This document shows, piece after piece, positions 1 through 7,299 of a DNA stretch of 10,117 bases (position 1 is its first letter; each line of letters starts with the position of its first letter). The stretch lies in contig NWUY0303872226.1 in assembly GCA_004151065.3 (NCBI GenBank), positions 1 to 10,117 on the forward strand. Direction: 5' to 3'. The stretch comes from Larix sibirica (taxonomy: Eukaryota > Streptophyta > Pinopsida > Pinales > Pinaceae). The position numbers and the translations under genes are program-made. Below the pieces are notes generated by a model. That model did not search any database and had not been told where the DNA came from. It saw only the letters and a program-made list of their open reading frames with translations.

Positions 1-248
1 AAAATATAAAATTCTAAATCTTAAATTCAAAACACGTTATTACTTAAATGGATGGAAGATGATAATAATGTTTGATAACTTCATCCACTGAAACCAACTT
101 CACACATTTTACTTTATCCTCTACAAACTAATAGTTATAATTTAAAATTTAAATAACCATAAAATTGTTTTAAAATATAAAATTCTAAATCTTAAATTCA
201 AAACAAGTTATTATTTAAATGGATGGAAGATGATAATAACGTTTGATA
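1..248. repeat. Pair of ~77-bp direct repeats, 171-bp spacing, left copy at window edge
   Basis: Bases 1-77 and 172-248 are the same AT-rich sequence (AAAATATAAAATTCTAAATC... to GTTTGATA) with three mismatches, offset by exactly 171 bp. The 94 bp between them (78-171) is unlike the repeat. The left copy starts at the first base of the window, so the unit probably extends further left. It could be two units of a 171-bp tandem array or a local duplication. No coding potential is visible. Confidence 0.85.
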
Positions 249-679
249 GTGGCAATGTCCCCGATATTTCAATCAGCTTTGCGGCTAGCTACAAAGAGTT
301 TTTTTTGCAAAAGAGGCTGCATAGCGATCAATACAATAGCAAACTGCCAGCTATGATTAAGCCCTAGAGAGACACTCCATTATAAGGGAAACGCTATCCC
401 CAACCAAGGATCTTATCACTTACTCTTAAACTTGACAAAATTATCATTTCCAAGTGGTCTTGTCATTATGTAAGTAGTTTGCTATGTTGTGAGACTCATT
501 ATCACCTCATTATCAACCAATTGTCTAATGCAATGGTGATGAAATTAAATATGCTTAGTTCTAGCATGATAGATTGGGTTCTACACCATCTTCAAAACAC
601 TTTGATTGTTGTAGAAAATTAAAGTTGGAACAATTTGGTCAAATTGAAGATCAACCGATATTCTTAATAACCATATTAC
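249..679. other. Intergenic, nothing recognised
   Basis: AT-rich sequence with frequent stops in all frames. I see no RNA gene, recognisable transposase or polymerase motif, or terminal repeat. Confidence 0.6.
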
Positions 680-771
680 CTCACAAGTTGTATTGATTGC
701 TTCATGTATTATGTTTCAATGGTTGTACTCACAAGTTGTATTGATTGCTTCCGTGTATTATGCTTCAATGG
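680..771. repeat. 48-bp tandem duplication
   Basis: CTCACAAGTTGTATTGATTG begins at 680 and again at 728. The copies stay alike through TTCAATGG (to 722 and 771), apart from a few substitutions and one inserted base in the second copy. This is a simple tandem duplication with no coding role visible. Confidence 0.85.
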
Positions 772-1459
772 ATGAAATTGACGGCATATATGATAGTAGT
801 TTCGAACTTTCAACTTCCATGGCTTGGATGATAAGAAAATATTGTTTACATAGTTATAAGTTATAACCAACAATTACATGGACAAGGAGATCCAGAGTAA
901 GCTAATTGAGTTTTATGCTCTTCCAAATTCAATAATACTTACGTTCTTTGCCTCTTACCATATAAATTTTGATAGGATTTTATTTGTACCTAGCCATATT
1001 TGTGTCTAGTTGTTATCATGGAGTCATTCAAGATTTTGATTTCACACTAATTCTATTTTTTATAACAAACATCCTTTTATTCATGTTTTCTTAGTTTATA
1101 TCTATATAGATAATCTATAAAGTTGGTTTGTATTATCTATATCGTCTATTATACTGTAATCATTTCAATTTTATAAGCTTAGAACGCTATATAGTATCTC
1201 TAAGATATTTTTTGATAAAATGTCACAGTTCAAGAGTTCAAGTTATCCAACTTTCAACACAAAAAATCTACAAAGTTTGTCCATTCAACATGCAACCCCA
1301 CACAGTTTCGACGTGAAAACATTGCATGTATTCACACACGAAGCATGACACCATACTAAAATGACCTCGGCAACATTTTCATGTCAAAGTAACAGGCGAA
1401 CCACGCTCCTGGTGTGCTGATAATACCCTAATAATCCACTCGTCTCTGCCCAAAATACA
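772..1459. other. Intergenic and presumed upstream region of the LTP-like gene
   Basis: No gene recognised. The last 300 bases before the TATA box are the likely promoter. An ACGTG core (1311-1315) could be an ABRE or bZIP site, but a five-base match is weak evidence alone. The 62-codon open frame at 1128-1316 has skewed, low-complexity composition and no family resemblance. Confidence 0.5.
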
Positions 1460-1467
1460 TATAAATA
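1460..1467 (+). promoter_or_regulatory. TATA box of the LTP-like gene
   Basis: TATAAATA lies 92 bases upstream of the left edge of the ATG. Transcription would start about 30 bases downstream, near 1490-1500, giving a leader of roughly 60-70 nt. The stretch from about 1490 to 1550 is strongly pyrimidine-rich (CTCTTCTCTGCC, CTCTCCTGCCCC), like the Y-patch leaders of many plant genes. Confidence 0.75.
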
Positions 1468-1558
1468 TGGCCGACCCAAGCACCTTTTCCTCACGTCCAT
1501 CAATCTCTTCTCTGCCATCTACTAATCATCCTCGTACTCTCCTGCCCCATTACCAAAG

Positions 1559-1940
1559 ATGGCTGCACCCAGATCATCAGCTAAATTGGCCGCACTCTTG
1601 GCAATACTGTTCTTAGTTGCAGCTGCGCAGGCTCAAGACTGCTCAAACGCCATGGAGAAATTGTCTCCATGCACTTCAGCAGTCGGACTTGCTGGCAGTG
1701 GAGTGAAGCCCTCCTCTGAGTGCTGTGCTGCCCTCCAAGGAACCAGCAATGGCTGCATCTGCAAGTCTGTGAGAGCCGTGGTATCACTTCCTGCTAAGTG
1801 CAATCTCCCAGCCATAACCTGTAAGTGCAGTGCTGTAATTTCTTTTTGTTCATTTGGGTTGTTGAAATTCTTCCGAACTAATTTGATTTGTAATTTATAT
1901 TGCTTTTAATATTGTTGTGGCAGGCTCTGGATCTCGCTGA
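1559..1940 (+). CDS. Secreted eight-cysteine LTP-like protein (A9/FIL1-type), two exons
   Basis: The coding sequence is join(1559..1820, 1924..1940) and gives 92 residues. Residues 1-25 form a signal peptide: basic residues at R5 and K9, a hydrophobic core, and an AQA cleavage site before Q26. The mature ~67-residue protein has all eight cysteines of the LTP/2S-albumin/trypsin-alpha-amylase-inhibitor fold: C28-x9-C38-x16-C55C56-x9-C66-x-C68-x12-C81-x6-C88. The short x12 loop after CxC, the LPxKCNLP segment and the length resemble tapetum/stamen A9/FIL1 proteins more than classical type 1 or 2 nsLTPs; that is a recalled family comparison, not a search. Family knowledge suggests an extracellular lipid-binding or pollen-wall role, but ligand and tissue are unknown here. 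The ATG context (A at -3, G at +4) is good. Splicing restores C88 across codon 88 and ends in SGSR-stop; reading into the intron gives an unrelated 28-residue tail. Confidence 0.88.
1821..1923 (+). other. Intron of the LTP-like gene
   Basis: This 103-nt intron has a consensus donor (CCT|GTAAGTGCAG), a T-rich body (TTTAATATTGTTGTGG) and a CAG|G acceptor. It is phase 1 and splits the codon for C88, the last motif cysteine. A single intron a few codons before the stop is a common arrangement in plant LTP genes, which supports the model. The intron frame stays open for 28 codons, so intron-retaining transcripts would encode a 116-residue protein with an altered C-terminus. Confidence 0.85.
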
Positions 1941-1983
1941 AGGCTCTCTATGATGGCGATACTCAGATCGTGGATATCTTTAA

Positions 1984-2106
1984 GATTTTCAGTATACTTG
2001 TGATAGAATAAATTCTCATAATCTGAGATATCTATATAGCGATTTTCAGTATCAGATTGTCTCACTAATATATTAAGTGACAATAAAATTCTCGGATTCT
2101 GAGATA
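1984..2106 (+). terminator. 3' UTR with two related AATAAA polyadenylation modules
   Basis: AATAAA occurs at 2007-2012 and 2082-2087, 67 and 142 bases after the stop codon. Each is followed by a near-copy of the same block (ATTCTC...TCTGAGATA, ending 2030 and 2106). Each is preceded by GATTTTCAGTAT (1984-1995 and 2041-2052). The region is therefore a degenerate tandem duplication carrying two candidate poly(A) signals. Which one is used cannot be told from sequence. Confidence 0.6.
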
Positions 2107-2162
2107 CAAATACAGGCACTGAGTGAATGTTGTAATTGGATCAGGATGCTTGAATTTCGATC

Positions 2163-2180
2163 ATAATAATAATAATAATA
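2163..2180. repeat. (ATA)6 microsatellite
   Basis: Six perfect ATA units lie just downstream of the LTP-like gene. This is a simple trinucleotide repeat, likely length-variable between individuals. Confidence 0.95.
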
Positions 2181-2250
2181 TGGTTTTTGGGAAATGCTAT
2201 GGAGTTGTATTTTTTTTTCTTTCTGCAAATTAATTTTTTATCATGAACAG

Positions 2251-2410
2251 TGAAGTCTGTACGGTAAAATGGATTATAAACCATTTACAAATGGAGTTAG
2301 TGCAGTATGTATGGTAAAATGGATTATAAACCATTTACAAATGGAGTTAGTGTAAAATGTATGGTAAAATGGATTATAAACAATTTACAAATGGAGTTAG
2401 TGTAGTTGGA
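2251..2410. repeat. Three-copy 50-bp tandem repeat with palindromic cores
   Basis: ATGGTAAAAT-type starts fall at 2261, 2311 and 2361, exactly 50 bp apart, and the units differ at only a few positions. In the first two units, AAATGG-ATTATAAA-CCATTT is a 6-bp stem with an 8-nt loop. The same CCATTT then pairs with the next AAATGG (CCATTT-AC-AAATGG). The array can therefore fold in two mutually exclusive ways. It lies outside the gene, past the likely poly(A) sites. Confidence 0.9.
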
Positions 2411-2456
2411 TTAGTTAAAGTTTATCACAATTTTTATTTGATTTTAATATGGAAAA

Positions 2457-2538
2457 TTTGAGTAAAAGTTTGCATTTCAAAAGGTTTGATTTTCTCAGCA
2501 CTTTGAGTAAAAGTTTACATTTCAAAAGGTTTGATTTT
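2457..2538. repeat. 37-bp direct repeat pair, 45-bp period
   Basis: TTTGAGTAAAAGTTT(G/A)CA... runs 2457-2493 and recurs at 2502-2538 with one substitution, separated by 8 bases. No coding role is visible. Confidence 0.9.
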
Positions 2539-2767
2539 ATTATAAGGATTGAGTTCGAAGGTTCTTAGCAGTATTCATGCTTGTATTTACTTATTCTCAA
2601 GGTGGTTTCACCCGTGATTACTTTGTGTAATTGTTTTACTACACTCATGCTATCTATTTGTATTGAAGGTGTTTCGCTCCATAGTGAAATATTATATATT
2701 GGATTCATTTGTTTAACTGGGCTATGCGTCGTTGGTTCGGGTGTCTTGACATATAAACAATGTGTGT
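2539..2767. other. Intergenic, nothing recognised
   Basis: Both strands have open frames of about 60-70 codons over this stretch (2581-2769 + and 2565-2774 -). Neither has family resemblance, start context or splice signals, and overlapping open frames on both strands argue for chance. Confidence 0.5.
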
Positions 2768-3514
2768 AATGCATGGGGTTTGATCCCTGAATTCTTTAGT
2801 TTGTTTTTGTCTTAACTTCTTGTTATGGCGGCCATATACCTCGACCTTGAATTGGTTATTTTTGCTACAGGCTTAATGCCTTTAATGTTATGCTTATATC
2901 GTATTACATTTTAGATTGTTTTTATATAATTATTATTATAAAAGCATAGGAGAAGCCCTGATGGTTTAAGCCGAGCTCTGATAGAATAAACATCATTATT
3001 TTTATGCATGGGTTTAACGATTAGGGCAAAACCCTTGGTTTTGATCTGTGTTCTTTTAGAATCATTTAAATGCTTCCATTTGATTTATGAATATAATGTG
3101 ATTTACCGAAGCCCGTAGGGCTCGATTCACTATTTATATAAATGATGTATTTGTTCGATTCACTATTTATATAAATGATGTATTTGTTTTATGGTGAGGA
3201 CGTGGCCATAAGGCTCCGCCCTTGACATGCTTTGGTTAACATCATGTATTTGCAAATGTTTTTGTTTATTTATATGCATAATGTTCAAATGTTAGTTGGC
3301 ATCGAAAACAAATAGGGTGAAGCCCTTGAATTCGACCTGGTCTCTGTTGTTTATTATGCTTATACTATAGTTATAAATAATACGTTGGACCTGGCTGTGA
3401 GGCTCGACCCATGATCATATCTTATAAAACTTGTTATGGTATTGCAATTGGTTGTGTTATATAATATATATTGGTACATGATTTGGGCATAGCCTATGGC
3501 TCGACCCTTGCGTC
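2768..3514. repeat. Degenerate interspersed GC-rich motif, about eight occurrences
   Basis: A short GC-rich motif resembling AAGCCC...GGCTCGACCCTTG recurs in AT-rich DNA. It is clearest at 2839-2855 (CCTCGACCTTGAATTGG), 3111-3130, 3204-3226 (GGCTCCGCCCTTGAC), 3314-3340 (AAGCCCTTGAATTCGACC), 3391-3410 (GGCTCGACCC) and 3491-3510 (GGCTCGACCCTTG). Weaker forms lie near 2775, 2953-2984 and 3023-3047. Spacing is irregular, about 65-130 bp. It could be an eroded minisatellite or the remains of a repetitive element. No function is assigned. Confidence 0.55.
3122..3187. repeat. Perfect 33-bp tandem duplication
   Basis: The 33 bases at 3122-3154, beginning TCGATTCACTATTTATATAA, are repeated without change at 3155-3187. 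The absence of differences implies a recent slippage or unequal-exchange event compared with the eroded repeats around it. The duplicated segment begins within a copy of the GC-rich motif. Confidence 0.95.
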
Positions 3515-4358
3515 TTTGTTTGAAAATATTTATTGATTATAATCTATACATATATGGTACTCATATATTATTAGATACTTGCAGGTTAAGGGCTTGTGTC
3601 CCTATCTTGCTTGTATAAATATCATGCGAACTTTCTGGCTAGGATTTAACGCATGATATACTTAATATAAACATATATTTATAAATAAATATCAGGTTGT
3701 TGTTTATATTTCAATATGTGGTTTTTTTATACAAGAATATAAATATTATATGATTATTATGTTTGTCGTTTTGTTTTGCAATTAAAGGCATAGTTTAAAA
3801 GAAGTATTTAGATAAGAGTAAAATAATTGAATATGGTAATAACTATCCTATGATCACATTTAAATATTCAAATAACTTTAATATTTTAGAAAGAAACCCT
3901 ATTTATTGTTTAACTAAGAATATCAAATCCTCTTTTACTAACAAATTTAAAACCATTTAAATAGTTATGAATAGAATATGAAAACCATGAACAAATTAGA
4001 AACAATAGGAACACTACCATTAAACCTCTAACTGCATAAATAGGTTTGAATATTGTTTAATACAATACTAGATAAATAAACAGAAATCCTTCTTGATACA
4101 CATAATTATAAGGAACAAATTTAACTTCTTTCTATTAGAAAATAGAAACATAGATGGGAAAACCTATCAATCTTAATGCATCCAACTAGTTAGGGAACTT
4201 CCACGTTCCTCCTAGTCATAGACCTCAACGTTTCATTCACCAAGTCACCCTCGAGCCAGACCAAGCACACTAATGGTTAATAACCTAAGAATTTATTATC
4301 TATCTTTCTTACTATTGTAGAGTAGTAATAAGGTATTTTACCAACTATGTGTAAATCC
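3515..4358. other. AT-rich intergenic, nothing recognised
   Basis: Very AT-rich with no long open frame, RNA gene or terminal repeat recognised. A less AT-rich patch around 4195-4275 contains CACCCTCGAGCC but matches nothing I know. Confidence 0.5.
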
Positions 4359-5042
4359 TGTAATATCATCTCCTTAACAAAGAACTTCTTGGACAAACCA
4401 TATACTATTCAAGGTTACTGAACACTCAAGGAAATACAACTAAACCCTCAAGTGAACTAGGAACCATTATCCCATGTAATGTTCTCTCTCTGTAAATTTC
4501 ATTTAAGAAGATGGCTCTTGTTCATATTCAGACTGCTCTCTCTTATATAGGAAAAAGTGTTCTCTTCTTCAACTCTTTGCCTTCTTTTATTCTCTTTTCT
4601 TTTCAGAAGTATTTAGGTTTTAGTTTCTATCCATTTCTTTTATTTTTAATTTGTTTAATATCTATTTTTCCTCACATTGTTCTAATTCTTCATTAACTCT
4701 TTTTATACATTAATTAAGAATTCATTCCCCCTTCTAGTATGCTTGGTCCCTCTTTTAGCTCATTGTTCCCCAACAAGTTAGAAACATTAAGTAGATAAAG
4801 TAATATAAATGATGATAACATTTATTATCCTTGATGCTCCAGAGTTTCTCAACTCAACATCAAATCAAAGTGTTTAATTCCAAGTATTCTTGATGCTCCA
4901 GAGTTTCCTAACTAAACATCAATTCAAAAGTATTTAAGTCTAAGTATTCTTGATGCTCCAGAGTTTCCCAACTCAACATCAAATCAAAAGTATTTAAGTC
5001 TCTAGGACTTTATTAACAAGGGTACAAACTTGGGATATTACA
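4359..5042 (-). mobile_element. Possible solo LTR of a Ty3-type retrotransposon
   Basis: The 684-bp segment is bounded by a 9-bp inverted repeat: TGTAATATC at 4359 and GATATTACA ending at 5042. It thus has TG...CA ends. On the minus strand it begins TGTAATATCCC, a start familiar from plant Ty3 LTRs, and carries a TATATAAG box (plus coordinates 4542-4549) about 490 bp in. Against it: the 5-bp flanks AATCC and AAATA do not match, no primer binding site or polypurine tract adjoins either end, and there is no second copy in the window. Orientation is inferred from the start and the TATA box only. Confidence 0.35.
4831..5002. repeat. Three-copy ~60-bp tandem repeat
   Basis: TTGATGCTCCAGAGTTTC starts at 4831, 4890 and 4950. 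Each copy continues into an AACATCAAATCAAAAGTATTTAAGTC-like tail, and the last ends near 5002. The units differ by several substitutions. If the surrounding segment is an LTR read on the minus strand, the array sits in its U3, upstream of the TATA box. Confidence 0.9.
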
Positions 5043-5419
5043 AAATATGACAATAAAAACATATGAAAACTGTGTTTTATGCTTGTACTATTTAATGCAT
5101 TTTAAATATGGTGGTATTAAACCATTGTTAACTTTTATGTCCAGCATTGTAAAATGAAAAAGAAAACATTATTGACCAATTATCGATGCACAAAATACAA
5201 TGGCACATGCACAATATAAATCTCAAAATAAAACATTTACATATATGCAAAAATGATGTCGACATGCCCACATAGATGGGAACAAATGCACCTATAAAAA
5301 TGCAAACAAAGGATGATGTCATATGTCTAATAACCTGATCTTTAATAAAAACATAATACATGTTAAAATCCAAATGTGCATTAAAAATTGAACATGGTAC
5401 ATAGATATATTATTAGAAA
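5043..5419. other. AT-rich intergenic, nothing recognised
   Basis: An 81-codon open frame on the minus strand (5128-5373) is rich in Phe, Ile, Cys and Met. That is what AT-rich random sequence gives, and it resembles no family I know. Confidence 0.5.
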
Positions 5420-5690
5420 TGTCGGGTTGCCCACTAGGGAAAATAGGGAAATTGGCTAAACACAACCAAATACAAGATGAAGACTAACAAAGACAAATAG
5501 AATGGCATCAAAGCACAAATTCTCATTGATCAAATGTACAATATAATACATGAGATTGCCCTTGGATTCATCTTCCAAGTGGCCTCTTGGACTCCTTTTG
5601 ACTTTTCATATTCACCTATGACTCTTAGTCTTATCCTCATGTTAATATGGAGATAATAATATTCCTAGCACCAAGGATTAGGTTCCTACA
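5420..5690 (-). repeat. Left LTR (3' LTR of the minus-strand element)
   Basis: 271 bp, plus-strand ends TGTCGG...CCTACA. It aligns along its length with 8484-8751; the longest shared blocks include CCTTGGATTCATC and AAGTGGCCTCTTGGACTCC. The left end differs from its partner by a small indel (TGTCGGGTTGCCC versus TGTTTCCC). It directly abuts the polypurine tract. Confidence 0.88.
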
Positions 5691-5702
5691 AACCCCCCCT
5701 TA
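5691..5702 (-). other. Polypurine tract of the LTR element
   Basis: The plus strand reads AACCCCCCCTTA, so the element strand has AAGGGGGGGTT immediately before the LTR start TGTAGGAACC. A G-rich purine run abutting the 3' LTR is the plus-strand DNA priming site of LTR elements, and it fixes the element's orientation. Confidence 0.85.
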
Positions 5703-5796
5703 ATCCAAAGGGGTGTATATGAGTCCAAGAAAAGAGAGCACAACTGCCAATTGTTGAACATTTCCAACTTGAAAATCCAAATTTTTCAAGCAAGTT

Positions 5797-6060
5797 AGGA
5801 GAAGCTGGCATCTCCTGCTAAATACAAGTGCTCTCTAAAGTGGTGGTTTTGGTTGACCACAAACCAAAAGGGATAGCAAAAGATGAATTCTTGTACTAAG
5901 TGGGTTGTTTAAGGTTGACCACAAACTCTCGATCTCAGCAGCTATAAAATCATGAACCGTGAAGGTGGTTTTAAGGATGACCACTATCTGATGTCTAGCA
6001 GAAGATGAAGTCTTCTACTAAATGTGTGGTTTTAGGCTGACCACAAACTCTGGAGCTCAG
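5797..6060. repeat. ~61-bp degenerate tandem repeat, two hairpins per unit
   Basis: The core TGACCAC recurs at 5854, 5916, 5978 and 6038, spaced 62, 62 and 60 bp. Hairpin B is GTGGT...ACCAC (5843-5860, 5965-5984, 6026-6044; shorter GTGG/CCAC in the second unit). Hairpin A varies in sequence but keeps pairing: AGGAGA/TCTCCT (5797-5816), TAGCAAAAGA/TCTTGTACTA (5874-5898, 8 of 10 pairs) and TAGCAGAAGA/TCTTCTACTA (5996-6020, 9 of 10 pairs). The region between the second and third units (around 5940) shows no clear hairpin A. In element orientation the array lies between the gag-like region and the polypurine tract. Confidence 0.8.
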
Positions 6061-6062
6061 TC

Positions 6063-6440
6063 GAACATGACGCTAACTTGGTTTGTTTGTTCTGACTTGC
6101 TTGTTTCTCACAGTTTATCATTCCCCTTGTTAGGAAAAACGTGAGGAGTGGAAACCCTCATGGTGGTTATGAATTTCAAAACTAGACACGGAATAACACG
6201 AACTCATGAGTACTCTGAAGCATGGATCTCTTATGGATACATCTATGAATATGGCCTCTGAAACTAGTTGTGTCTCATGCTCACTTTTATGTATCACTTG
6301 AGGAAGGTTGTGACTACTTATTGTCAGAATGATAAGGCTTTGAAACTTGAAGCTTGACATAATGTCCCCTTTTTCAGGTACAAGCTAAGAAGCAGTAAAA
6401 TTTTCTATTGCATCAATCTTGTAAGTTTCTTCGGTATCAA
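6063..6440 (-). other. Element interior between gag remnant and hairpin repeats
   Basis: A 76-codon ATG frame on the minus strand (6130-6360) follows the zinc-knuckle region. It has no recognisable domain and its composition is Ser/His/Ile-rich. I treat it as untranslated 3' region or decayed gag tail. Confidence 0.4.
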
Positions 6441-7296
6441 ACATCTATCTGGAGAATGGTTATGCTTCTCACAATACTGACAAGGATGAATATCAAAAAA
6501 CTAATCTTTCATATATGGACAACTTGATCACAATGTTGGCATCTCGAACTCTGAACACGTTGCGAATTTTCTGACATTATTTCAATGTGTGCTGGTAGAT
6601 AATAGGAATCTTCTTCAAAGAGAGGGTTGTTCTGAACAAACACTAGTTCAAAATGTCGATTCCTTTGTTGTACATCATCCTCTTTGGATTTTGAATCTTG
6701 TAGATGATTGATACCATTTTGAAGAGTTTATTTTCTAATTGTGATTGATTCATCTACAGTAGTAAGTATTAGATTTTTCAGCAACTCTAATATTTCTTCA
6801 GTTTGAGACATTGTGAGGACTATTTGTGGCCTCTTTGTGTAGGTAGGTCCAAATTGACTCAATAACAAATTGAGGGCTTCTTGCAACTCATCCATGATTC
6901 ACCAAGGGATGCATTTAGTGAATTGTGAAATTCAACCCTAATTTAGCCTTCCACCCTCTCAAGATTAGTTGATGTTGAACTTAACTTCTGTGTATACTCA
7001 ACCAATCCTTTCTGGATTTCTTCACAATCAATCTTGTCCAATGAAAGAGCTTCATTTGCAATTATATCATTGTAAGAGTTTGCATGGATAAATGCAAATC
7101 CACTGCTTACAAAATACTTATTCGTGTCACTGCCTTCTTGAACAGACATAAGACCAGGCTTGAGTTCAGTAAGAGTTGCAATAATAAAATTGAGCAACCG
7201 GTGCTCCTCACAAGTTTTCACAATATCATAATTTTGAGAATCGCAATGATGAAATAAATATTTCCAAGAAGACTTTACAAGACGAGCAAATCCCTT
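6441..7296 (-). pseudogene. Decayed gag-like region with CCHC zinc knuckle
   Basis: Three open segments in different frames run in order on the minus strand. Segment 1 (7296-6943, 117 codons, no ATG near its start) contains a coiled-coil-like stretch around [14 protein letters not shown]. Segment 2 starts at ATG 6895 (MDELQEALNLLLSQFG...), stops after 55 residues at TAA 6728-6730, then reads on in the same frame for 72 codons to TGA 6509-6511, ending with CQHCDQVVHI, a truncated CX2CX4H. Segment 3 holds an intact CX2CX4HX4C knuckle, CQYCEKHNHSPDRC (6482-6441), in another frame. A CCHC knuckle downstream of helical sequence is the hallmark of Gag nucleocapsid, which binds element RNA in virus-like particles. 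Frame changes and stops show it is non-functional. Segment 1 could instead be captured host sequence; its family is unrecognised. Confidence 0.55.
6728..6895 (-). CDS. 55-codon ATG open frame inside the gag-like region (likely fragment)
   Basis: It begins MDELQEALNLLLSQFG and ends ...TVDESITIRK-stop. It is probably not an independent gene: in-frame sequence after the stop continues with the same character (acidic and Gln-rich, then a partial zinc knuckle), so the TAA looks like a mutation in a longer gag frame. It is listed separately because it is the only ATG-initiated segment of the gag-like region. Confidence 0.3.
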   Translation of the reverse strand: MDELQEALNLLLSQFGPTYTKRPQIVLTMSQTEEILELLKNLILTTVDESITIRK

Positions 7297-7299
7297 TCA

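Noticed and set aside
780-860. Possible retroelement coding fragment (frame reading DSSFELSTSMAWMIRKY)
   Set aside because: It is short, ends in a stop after about 25 codons, and I could not tie it to any known domain.
1581-1815. Minus-strand open frames opposite the LTP-like gene
   Set aside because: They mirror the coding bias of the real gene on the other strand and have no family resemblance.
1559-1909. 116-codon continuous open frame as the LTP-like product
   Set aside because: It reads through a consensus intron. Splicing gives a protein ending six residues after the seventh cysteine with the expected eighth cysteine, so the two-exon model is preferred.
2565-2774. Overlapping small open frames on both strands
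   Set aside because: Neither has domain, start or splice evidence, and two-strand openness in a short stretch suggests chance.
4511-4696. 61-codon hydrophobic plus-strand frame
   Set aside because: The Phe/Leu/Ile-rich composition comes from T-rich DNA. It lies in the possible solo LTR and resembles no membrane protein I know.
4831-5002. Repeat array read as CRISPR-like
   Set aside because: Plant nuclear context, only three ~60-bp head-to-tail units and no unique spacers make it an ordinary tandem repeat.
5043-5100. Primer binding site next to the possible solo LTR
   Set aside because: No TGGTATC-type or other tRNA-complementary sequence is visible after either end, so a full element is not supported.
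5128-5373. 81-codon minus-strand frame, possibly a membrane protein
   Set aside because: Low-complexity AT-rich composition with no recognisable motif.
5797-6060. Hairpin repeats read as MITE termini
   Set aside because: The inverted repeats are only 5-10 bp, recur every ~61 bp, and sit inside an LTR element.
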